DNA from: Balanoglossus misakiensis
Taxonomy: Eukaryota; Hemichordata
NCBI GenBank assembly: GCA_040954595.2
Contig: CM082597.2
Span: 4,712,001-4,776,000, forward strand
Reading direction: 5' to 3'
DNA: 64,000 nucleotides
Below are positions 12,266-23,342 of this stretch, one piece after another (within the stretch, counting starts at the first letter, position 1; every line of letters starts with the position of its first letter). Under the pieces are notes generated by a model that had not been told where the DNA came from, did not search any database, and was given only the letters and a program-made list of their open reading frames with translations. The position numbers and the translations under genes are program-made.

Positions 12266-12817
12266 ACTATTGACATGGGATATATGAACGTTGAAATGTT
12301 ACGCAAAAGTCTGGTTTCATTCATCAAAGAAGACAAGTTAGTTAAAGAGAAGTTTGCGTTGTTTTATGATGCCATGAGAGATAAAGAGGAAGAAGAGTTG
12401 CCGTCGATTGATGATGTAAGTATCTGAAGAGAGAAAGAGAGAGACAGTATTGATGATGATGATGATGTTCAAAAGACTGGCCACTGATTGATTAACTAAA
12501 AATTCTCGGACACATGTACTTACAGAGAGAGAGATGGTATTGATGATGATGATGATGTTGTTCAAAAGACTGGCCATTGATTAATTAACTAAAAATTAAG
12601 GATTCTCTGACACATGTACTTGCCTTCAGTATACTCACTCTTGTTTATGTGTTTTGTTTTTTCGTTTTAGGCATGGTTGATTCTAGACTATGCAAAGAAA
12701 GGTTTCCTGACTCGCAGTGATGTTGCCAGTTTGGACAGAGAGATTCTGAAAGACTTTGCACGACTAATAGATCCTCCACATGGTCCAGCAGCTGGTGAAA
12801 TTCACGATGAACTTTGA
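12266..12817 (+). pseudogene. Orphan JmjC tail (JmjC-B): duplicated last two exons of JmjC-A
   Basis: Two exons, 12266-12415 and 12671-12817, matching JmjC-A exons 7 and 8, without signal peptide or any JmjC exon upstream; the preceding DNA is the end of duplication unit 1. The first exon matches by eye at all 150 bases. The second shows three differences, all synonymous (CCG/CCT, CAC/CAT, GCG/GCA), and still ends HDEL. Splice sites remain intact. Alone it cannot make an oxygenase. It may be an unexpressed fragment or an alternative 3' terminal exon pair for JmjC-A transcripts that skip lectin 1. Confidence 0.8.
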
Positions 12818-13637
12818 CCTCAAATAATGGTGTCCAATTCAAATAATCACAATTTCAAATCATGATACATTATTTTACTTGGTTTGATACATTCTCATTT
12901 TTTACACAAAATTTTTGTATTCAAACAAGGATTATAATATTCCTAACAACAACTGCATTCACTACAGTTATTTTCTCATGATTTTAAACTCAAAGAAATC
13001 ATTTAGAAGATTTTGGGGGTTTAAATGAATGACTGTTATATAAACACTGGGTGATGTATATCCAAGGTTTAGAGTTTGTACGGAGTATAACTACAGTTTG
13101 ACAATATGTATATCAGATCAATTTTCATTATGAATTTGAAAGATTTTTTTGATGCAAGAAACAAATCAACAATACATGTACATTAAAGCCTCTAGAGCTG
13201 CCACTTTGTGCATAATTTTCATGATTTATTTTTTATTTTTATAGAAATAAGCTGACTGATAGGTATACATGAACATCTCATTGTAGCTTCACATTGCAAT
13301 TTGAACAGGTTATATATTAAACTGTTGAGCAATATAATTTCCAATGGTGCTCATCTTAGAATAAAGTATTGAGACTCTATGGTTTGGTTTCGACCACTGA
13401 ATTGATTTCATAATAAGGTTTCAGCAAATAAACTTTTCCTGAAAATGACATATGTTGTTGTTGGGTTTTTGATGGGATATTGTCTTTTAGGATAATGTGT
13501 CATCGTATCAGTATTCGATACAATGTGCTTGTGGCGTAAACATTCGACGAAACTTGATTCGTCTCTGACGACGAATTCTCTCAGCCATCTGGTGCATGCA
13601 CATTGTAAACAGCTCAACTCACAGTCGCTTTGGAACG

Positions 13638-16600
13638 ATGGAGAAACTACATCGATGGCTGTGCTACCTCACTCTTGTATCCGTGGTAATTTTCTCACAT
13701 ACCCAGGTGACGGTGAACGGTATTGTAGACCATTTTCATGTATTCAACTTCAATGAATTCCTGATGGTAATCTCAGTATGAGAGTAGCAGTGTTTTACAA
13801 CTTCATCACGACGTTTCGAGCAAAGTGACAATGATCACAAATCATAACATTTTTTTTATAATTATATTATGAAATTTCGGAATACACGTTCTAGTCATGT
13901 ACCCTCAGTTGCCAACACGCTATAAATATTTGAAGTTAAGTTTAGATGTTTAGTTTGACATTTAGAACAGTACTGCCAACACAATATTCTCTTTTTTAAA
14001 GTAACATGCATATGGTAGTTTAGATGTTTTAGTTCGACACTAAGATCTATTCTGCCAACACACTTTTCTCATATACATATTTTGTAAATGTCATGTGTTT
14101 CAGCCCAAGACTTTACTAATGTGATTGAAAATGAGTTGAAACTTGCCAACTATAGTGCAACGTGGCTGGAAGCAAAAGAAGCATGTGAGCAGGACAATGG
14201 GCATCTGTTGAGGTTCTACGACCGAGAGACCATGAATATAGTTGTCAGCTATATAGCGTTATTAGATACGCCAGGTGATTAACATATTTAAGTGACTTAA
14301 GATAATGGCAAATTAAAGATAACATGGTCCAGACTTTGGTGATATAATGTATGTAGTGTGCTAAATGAACTTTCTGCGGAAATTTCACAAAATATCCTAC
14401 TGCTTCCCGGTAAAGAGTAATAAAGTACCCAACTTTGTCATTACTGCTTGCGATGTCTTCTCATTCAGAAGTACAATTGTTGTAATAATTAACGTGCCTT
14501 CTAAAGTACACAAATCGACATGTATCACTCAACGTTCAAGATGCCTTTCCTCTTTGGAATGTTTTACAGAAAACGTCTGGATCGACGCCAATGATAGAGA
14601 GACGGAAGGTCACTTTGTTTACTCGGACGGTTCGAGCATAGATGAATGTGTGGCATCATGGGAAACGTGGGGACCAAATAATTACGGCGATAAAGATTGT
14701 GTTTTTATATGGTAATGTTGTTTTAATTTGAAATTTTAATTGGAGTCACCCGACCTCAAGTTGCACGATTTGTATTTGGCTGAAACGAGTTCTCTATTGG
14801 CGGAGCATTAAAACTTTGGATTGGAAATTATAATATGACAGAACCTCATGGCCAGATCGAGCAAACGACATTACATTAATATATATATAACAAGGCACCG
14901 TTCGTTGCGTGAACTAACCAACCACAGCGACCGCGTAATTTGTACAGATGACGGCAAGAGTATGCCACAGACAGAAAACTGCAGGTGTCAGATGAAATCG
15001 GAGCGTCAATGGCAGCACATACATAATAATACATGTAATGAGACATACGCTATAATAATAATCGTCCATAATGAGAATAACTATAGTATTATTTTACTTT
15101 TAGTCTCAATCTTAAATCGCTGATGGATGTCAAGTACTTGACGAATCAGCAGACACCTTAAAGTTGTGTTAAAAACACCAGTTCGTACACACATCTTTGC
15201 ATTCTCCTGTATGTGTGTATAGTGAGATATTCCATCTGTTTTAATGATATAGGTGGTCAACTTTATGGATTGTCGGGAGATGTAACGAAAGATGTCGTTT
15301 CATGTGCCAGTATAAGAACAGAATTGCCAACTCAGGTTTATGTAAGTGATAGTAAAAGTTAATAATTAAAAAAAAATATATAAATAATAATAATTTAAAT
15401 AATAATAGGTTCAATTTCAACCAAACTTGCACATATCGAATTCAGCATTGAAAACAGAAATGCGAGGTGCCAAGTCTGCCCTGTCAACTCATTTGCTGCT
15501 AATTCAAACTATTCTCAATATATACCACCATGGTTAAAGTGTCTTTATCAGTAAATTAAAAACTTATTGATTGTACATAAAATCTCTTTGTGCTATGTTA
15601 TAATTATACAATTCTTTAAACCACTAAACTTGTAAAAAAAATTGTAATAATAATAACAACAATCTACTTGCTATACATATGTAAAAAACAAAGGTGAACG
15701 AATAGTTTAATTCTCCTTCTTAAATATTTGCCAGTGTCTCTTGATAGATTCAGTGACGAATACAAGGTATCCAGATTCCTCGCAAGCTCCCGAGACGCCT
15801 ATGAGTACTGCTTGAATGATGGAGGGGCTTTACTACGAGTACCTGACCAACAGACAATGGAATATGTTGTAAACATGGTTGACTCGGTTGACAATAGTCT
15901 GGGGATACCCTTTCGTAAGTATCTACTTCATCCTTCTGTCAGACATTGCAGTTTTGTTGTGTATTGATTTGTACGGGGTTGTAGTTTATTTTATTTGATG
16001 TAATGCTTTATGGGTTGTGTTGCGTTGTGATGTGTTAGGCTACGGTACACAATGTACTATGGTATGTTATTATGTCATGTATAAAATTGTTGTGTTTTGC
16101 ATATGAATGTATGTTGTTTAGGTTATTCTGTTGCATCATAGAACAATATATTCTAGACTGATGTGGTGATCTCGTTGACTAAGGCATTACATGTACATGG
16201 TTTTCAAAAAAGGGTAGGTGGTTAATGATGTTTTTTTATTTTGGTATTTTTATCTCTCTGGCTGCCGTAGTGTAGAAGAATGACGTCATAGTTCTTGCGT
16301 GATTCGCACAATTTTCAGAAATGTTGTATATTTGACATACATGTAGTTACTTTTACTTCCGGGTTTAAAACAGGTTAAAAGCAGCATGCCTTCCTGAAAA
16401 AAATGATTATTCATTCCATTATTTTTTGTTGCGTCCACATAAACTAAACCTGTCACTAGCAAAATGTCCCAGTTGTCCGGCCTAATATCAATTCTAATCT
16501 TTACGTCAATAAAGGTATAAAGTATAGAGTATTGTGGATAGATGGTGTGGATTTGTATACAGAGAATGAGTGGACGCACTATGATGGGACACCAATGACT

Positions 16601-18756
16601 TACTTACCATGGAAGGAAGGCGACCCAAATGAAGACCTCAGTATAATAGAACACTGTATTCAAGCGGAATTGTAATTATAAATTTGTGTTCACCAAACCA
16701 AGTTTTCTCCAGCAGGATGTTGGTGAATGTAGCACAGTTTCACTTAGACACTATAAAGCACTGTATCCACAGCAAAACATACGTCTGGACACGGTGCACT
16801 GCCATGTTAACTAGAAAATGCACAGTGACTGCGCGTCCATGATCTGTTGTCTCCATTTATAAGTAGAGCACATCTGTGCCTGTAGGCCGACGATCATCTT
16901 ATGCGCATGCATGTACTTTAGTGTGTACAAACATACGTCAATCCAAATGTTCGGTAAATTATGAGTTCGACAGTTCAAATAGTGAGCTGCATTCGCCCCT
17001 TTCTTATTTCATGCGCACCGAATAAGTAGACTTCAGTTTTGTCCCTTCGTTTGTTATCAAATTTGTTGTCTTTTCCCGTTCTCCAACACAGACTAGTCAC
17101 CGCCATCTTGTCTCTTGTTAGAACAACCCACTGCCCCAGCCTCTCGTTTGGCCCATGCGCATAAGGTGATCGTCGCCCTTTAATCTAGCACAAGCAAATG
17201 TGACACAATTCAGATTCAGCTGATAATATGTTAAAATGATTTCTCGCCATAAACGTATTGAACAGTTTATTTGTTGGTAACGATTTTTCGTTGTCGTTTT
17301 CTTAGATACAGCGAACCTACTAAGATATTCAATTTGGAATATTGTCCACGTTTTTCGAGATTTGTCTGTCGATATGGTAGGTGTATATCTTTGTACTTAA
17401 TCAAATCTAGCACAAGTGCACCAGAGACTCCTATGCAAATTTGTTAAGCAATACTTTTTATCTGAAATAAAGACGAATGGCGGCCTTTTATAATTTTGAT
17501 CAGCTTTCTAATGAATGCAGAATCATTGTATTTCAAAAGTTATGGCGTAATAATTGTACCTCGATATGTTAAACTTTTAACGGATATGAGCTGAGTCACG
17601 AACATGTGTGACATGCCAGTACTGAAATGTCGCCCACATTGTAAGAGTACCATCTCAGAAAAGAACTTCATCGCGACTTTTTGTATTAATTGGCTCTTTT
17701 GCGTGGCTCATAAATCCTTCGTCGCGAGAACGTTACATCATCCACATTACCAGCCGAGAAAACGACTGTAAATGTTTTATGAAATAAACGACAAAACCAT
17801 TTTTACTAAGAGGTGTATCCGAACTGCACCATCAATTTATTGCAGTTCGAATGAACGATGTTATAAGAAATTGCAATATTCAGCGTGGAAGTTTCTTGTA
17901 AAAAATGGACCTAACAGACTTCAATGAATCACTAATACATTCCAAAGTGAACATGGCCTAATGCCTATTTGAATACCACTTATCCTAAACCAGTTATTTC
18001 TTGTTGGTTTTACATTACAGGTGTGTCGTACACACCCAAACTGCCGTATATAAAATCTGAATGTTTTAACAGTAGTCTGACGACACCTGGATATACAGGC
18101 CATGTTGGCTCTGACGTTACTAACACCAGTTCTTCAGAAATGTCAACAGATGTCACAGAAGATACTGGCGCTGATGCTAAATCTGACACCAGCTTGACTG
18201 ACACAGAATCCCTGTCAGAGTTAACTGTAATGCAGCGAACCGAAACGACAGATAATGAAGTTTTGACAGACATCCCTGACGACAAGGCCACTGAGAGTGT
18301 CTCTGGTTTCATCTCGAAGGAAAACCCTACTGAAACGGCTACAACTTTAGTGCGTGGGACTGAACCAGGCGTTGACGGAACCCACACTGATTCTGTCTCC
18401 ATATCAACGGATACAATCGACGCCAGCACCTTGCCTCCTAATACAGCATGTAAAGGTCCATTCTGCCAACATTTGCCAAGCATTAGTGTTGTCGATAGCA
18501 ATTCGAAACTGCCCCACTGTAAGTATAAGTTCACTGTGCTTCACAGCCACACTTAAAGAAACAAAACACAATTGAATAATATAAAATGAGGCAGGGTGGC
18601 CTTAATATTTTTTGAAACACCTGATATCACGTCTTTATTTTGCCAGAGGTCAGTGCATCTTTCTTTCACGGTTTTGGCATCTGGCTGCATTTATGGTTGT
18701 CTGTGCTAGGCTACACTGTGCTGCTGTTGTGTGTGTGTGCGCATGTGCGTGCGTGC

Positions 18757-18794
<38 letters not shown>

Positions 18795-19175
18795 TTTGTG
18801 ATTGGCCATGTACCGGTCAATGGTAAAGTATATTTGCCCTTTGATTTTATTGTATATAGATGGTTACGCTTGCAAGTATATAATACTGTACTTCACAAGT
18901 AACCCGAATGGATCCTGTCCACGTCACAAGTAACCCGAATGGATCCTGCCAACGCCCCATAGCCCAAGGCCTCATATTCTGCACTTAAGCTTTTTTGCTA
19001 TCAATTTTATTTTTTCTTGACAGGTGACAAACTCGACAACAATGGCAACACTTTCATAGGCCTAGTCCTAGGCTTTATCGCTGCATACCTGGCTGTGCAT
19101 ATTGTGTTGATACTCGGGATTTCTCGTTGTGTAAGAAACCTAGACTCTGCTCCGAAGTTGCAAAATGACGCATAG
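13638..19175 (+). CDS. Type I membrane protein with two C-type lectin domains (lectin 2)
   Basis: Tandem paralogue of lectin 1. Exons 13638-13719, 14104-14274, 14570-14711, 15253-15341, 15735-15914, 16530-16671, 17306-17376, 18021-18518, 19024-19175; 508 residues. Signal peptide, stalk (about 293-458) and membrane helix are nearly identical to lectin 1, as are most intron bases. The second halves of both CTLDs differ sharply: CTLD1 has SWETWGPNNYGDKDC where lectin 1 has AWYSLEPYDPDSKDC, and STLWIVGRCNERCRFMC where lectin 1 has STFWHAWRCDQSFSFMC. CTLD2 has GDPNED, an EPN-like motif, where lectin 1 has QPD, and the loop is two residues longer. The WND motif is absent here too. This is the pattern of a receptor family whose ligand surface is diversifying while the scaffold is kept. 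Poly(A) signal at 19650-19655. Confidence 0.88.
15925..16294. other. Segment of about 370 bases present only in unit 2
   Basis: It lies inside lectin 2 intron 5, directly after the donor GTAAGTAT. Unit 1 runs from GTAAGTATCT straight to TGCGTGATTCGCAC. TCT flanks both ends, but I see no terminal inverted repeats, so insertion in unit 2 and deletion in unit 1 are equally possible. Confidence 0.7.
18728..18793. repeat. (TG)n microsatellite in lectin 2 last intron
   Basis: Expanded counterpart of the run at 9351-9397, with a pure TG tract of about 16 repeats. Confidence 0.9.
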
Positions 19176-22100
19176 ATTACTGTTCTTGATTTGAGCGTTA
19201 CTCATGTTATTGGTGCCGTTTCTTCATCTGACACAGTGATCGAATGCAAAACATCAATTATAATCGTTAGTTAGGTTTCTGTTACAGTGTCACCATGTTT
19301 CTTGATTTCATTAATGATTGAGAACAAGCTAAATTAGTAAAGTCAGCGTTTTAACATAAGTAACTGTATTGAAATGGAATTACAACCATCTGTGAACAAC
19401 GTAGTGCATGTTTATTTAATGATCATGGGTTTTCAATGTGAGTAGGACATTCGCTATGGATCTCGCTATTTATCATATGCACATGCGTACTGTCAATTAT
19501 CATTCTGTCGCGACTTAACTCATGACCTTAGCTGTGCTGTCTTGTATTGCGTTTGTCTTTACAACGTGCCACATGAATGTGATACTTGATCGATAATTTT
19601 TGGAATATGGATGGTTTTGATCTTACTTATTTATGATTATTGTTGTTTTAATAAACATACTTTAGTTCGCTATCACTTCAAACTTCGCGTACGTGTTGCT
19701 GTATTTCCTCGAACTGAATTCGAAAAACGTAACGCCCATGCCAGCAAAGGGACATATGGACCCACACCAAACGAGTTGCAAGCAGCACCTATAAGTATTA
19801 GGTCAGAGCTTTACTGACTATCAAGTATCGACGGCCAGTCACGTGGCTCTAATAGACCAGTCACGTGGCTCTAATAGACCAATTACGTGTCTCGTTCAGT
19901 TGACACACAATGCATCCACGATAACAATTAATGCAGGCTCCTCAGTTCATGACATTGATGAAAGGGCATGCGCAGGAAATGGAATTAACAATCCCCTGTT
20001 CGTGGGATTGAAAGAATCGCTACACTGCTGTTTGTAGCGATGCGCCTGTTGGTACGCGCCTCTGGTTATCAATTCTTTAAAATGATACGTCGGTCTCAGG
20101 TGTTATTGTTGATGCAGTATAAGTTCTTGGTCCGTCAACCTGCGGTCTTTGCAAGTACATGTATTGTGCATGGAGTATCAATTTGAGTAGCAACAATTTG
20201 TGGCTGTGACTGTTTTTTTAACTTCCTGTGTCGCTTACTGTAATATACATCTATGGGAGTTAAGACAACGGTCAGAATGACAGAAATTATTGTTTGACGA
20301 GCAAAGAACATTTGCCATGCTGTGTTTTGATCCCCATTCAACCACGCCAGTCAAGGCCACTGAAGTTCTCAACTGTTTCCTATCGGCACTAAAATTGTAC
20401 AGAAGAATGCGGTGTCATCTGGAGAAAGAGATCTGAGTTTCCATCATATCATGTCATTGTAGTGCAAAGAGATCTTAGTTTCCATCATATCATGTCATTG
20501 CAGTGCAAACAGAATTGTTATCCATGAATGCAATAACCTGTGGAGCTTATCGGTTCGTAAGGGTTAATCTGAAATCCCAAACCAAACTAATTGTTTTGAC
20601 AAACAGATCATAATCTGAATACACTGGGGGAATACCGCGAATTGCACAAACTATAAACATTTTGCTCGAAAGGGACTTAATACTTGTCCACCTCTCAAAC
20701 AAGTAATACATGTACTTCATTAATCCCAAATCCTACATCGACCTTCGTAATGCGAAAATAAGAATTCGAACATTTGGGGTTTGTCGGTCTATGACAATGG
20801 TACTCAGACACACTAACCGATTTTGAATTGTTCAGTAGCTGTCATGAGTTACGAACCAAAATCTCTCAACACAAACACCCAGACAGCAACAACAATGATA
20901 CACTGAACACCCAAAGTTATACGTTTCACTGCGAATCTATTTGTCTCAGGAAGAAAAATAATCATAGTACAAGCACTGAACTTAAATGTTACAAGGGTTC
21001 TTACCCAAATATTGTAATGTCCTCAAGAAACGTGTATCAGTTCCGCGGTAATATTACACACGTGGTGAGCGGACGCGATAATTCAGTGTTCCGTGAGTTC
21101 TCTGCACCGGCCCGACGATGGTTCACGCTGGCGTGCTGCTTTCTCTCAAAGTTCTTTCCTGAAGTCCTCTCAGAAGAAATTAACGGGTTCACTTCACTTA
21201 CAGTTGCTGGCGTATACAAGCATTTTAAGTCCGAGAGCAACGCTGAATTCAAACCAACAGGACATACTCGACGTGCCTGGGCGAGCTGAACATACCAGTC
21301 CCCGTCGCTCATGGCCGAGTGCAACTTGTCTGTTTTCTGTTCGGCTCACGCCACTAGACTGCCGTTGCCGAGAGTCAAAAATCAAAACCCTTACGTAATA
21401 TTCAAAATACCCAGGTGTACCTCTACGGCTAATACTATGTTAATGACGAACACCCTTATTGTTCATCCACCACTGATATTTAAATTCTGTGCATTCGTTG
21501 TACAATCGTAACACATGCAACTTGACTGAGAATGTGCTGAGAATTTGGGTTGTGACACACAATAAAGGCGATACCAGTCAACTAACAGATATTCAATATT
21601 ATCATATGCCCATGGTCGGCTACTCGAAAATGCAAATCAAAATATAAATTGCCATCATCGCCCCTCTTTGTGGAAAATTATTTTTCACGATTAAACTGTC
21701 AGTCAGTATTACCATGGTTATCAGAAGCATAAAGCAGCATAGAATGGAAGCCATAAATATGGCTGAAATCTGATCACCCGTTTTGGGATATTGATGTCAC
21801 AGACAGCGAAAGAGACACAGGGAGAGACATCGGTACAACATAAGTTTCCCTGATATTTTATCAATACCACATATATAAATATTTGTTCCATTAATAGTAT
21901 TTTCAAGGGATTTGGAGGTTTGTTGTGATAAAAAACAGCATTTTAACTATCATTATCTCATAGCCTTTTATCAAAACGTTCTATTTAATTCCAGACACAG
22001 AGATGATAATAACTTGTCAATGTAATTTTAATCAGATGTAACGCCTAATGGCTTTTCTATGATAACCGTTTGTGCAAATAACATTGCACTTTAGTTGATG

Positions 22101-23342
22101 AAATGTATCAGGTTAGCTTGAATACAGCACAAAACATTAGGTTTTTGTGTTATGTGTTCGTTCACCTCTCTGAACAGCTGTCGCTAATTAGTACAGTGAT
22201 GAGTGGCACATTTTATCTGAAAAATCGTTTTTTCCTGAAATAGAAAAAATAAAGTGCCGATGGAGAGGTCGAAATATTAAATAAAGTTGAAAATATATCA
22301 TTATTCATTTGAGTTTGCTAATCGGCTTATTCTGAAGCGAAAATTTATCGTTAATGCTTTCCTCTGTGCCACTTGACTGACAGAAGTAAACAATATTCGA
22401 CATGTGATGCAAGAAAATCGACAACAGAGATTACTCAAATTACATATTTTATACAACTCAAATATTGCTACAGTAAATGGCACATTGGAGCCCAGACTTT
22501 GATTGTTCAATAAGGACAGACGGCAATAAATAACAATGTGCGTGGTTGCAGAGGATGTAATATGACAAGCCGTTCTGGCAGTCGAGTCTATTTATACATG
22601 TATGTTGTTGCAAACGATGTAATATCATGATCAGCCTCGAGCCCATTTAGGGACTGTATTCTGTGCATTCAAAGATTTAAGTATTTGTGTGACGACGACC
22701 ATATCTTGACGAATCAATTCTAGCCTGGACTTGAATCCAGATATCAGTAATCAACGACGCCGACGATGTACAGATTGCTAGAGTTGTCATTCTAAATACT
22801 GGATTTTCGTCCGTGCTTTATTGAGTGTGAGAACAATTTTCATAAGCTAACAACAAACTAAACAATACCCAAAGCCAAAGGTACGAATAACGGAGCTTTT
22901 TCTAAAAGCAAAGAATAATACCATATAACGTACATTTAATGCGGGCTGTGACATCACGTTGTAGGTATATAGAGAAGAGTACATGATGATATTATGACAT
23001 CCTGGTTTGCCTGTGATGCTTCATCATGCTGACGGTTAACTATTGGACATAATGTAACGTGGAGTAGTGTTGTAAACGCGTTAATGATTTGTGAATGTGT
23101 TTACCAATTTGTAAATTTAGCAACCAGTTCAAGACTGCGATCATGCCTTTTAAATATACAGTATTTACATGGCCAGCTGCAAAGAGAGTCACACTATGTT
23201 ACATCAATCAACAAAACACACAGAACAAAGTCAAGTCCGTGAAAGACGGACATATGGACTTCAGGCAAAAAAGACAAGGAAAATATGTAATGTGTTTCGA
23301 AAATAGTGAGTGAACCCTGCCCCACACGTGTATATGTACAAT
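19176..23342. other. Lectin 2 3' flank and intergenic DNA
   Basis: Up to 21595 this is the unit 2 copy of 9779-12142 (22-base E-box repeat at 19838-19881, poly(A) signal at 19650-19655). From 21596 to 23342 the sequence is unique and AT-rich; I see no exon with coding character on either strand. Confidence 0.6.

Larger units (their letters stand above)
12143..21595 (+). repeat. Tandem segmental duplication, unit 2
   Basis: Second copy of 3182-12142. The head-to-tail junction can be read to the base: unit 1 ends CAGATATTCA at 12142, and the next bases GTACTGTGTATAAC equal those at 3182. The right end of unit 2 is CAGATATTCA at 21595, after which the sequence is unique. No microhomology is apparent at the join, which suits non-homologous end joining or replication-based duplication. 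Confidence 0.92.
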
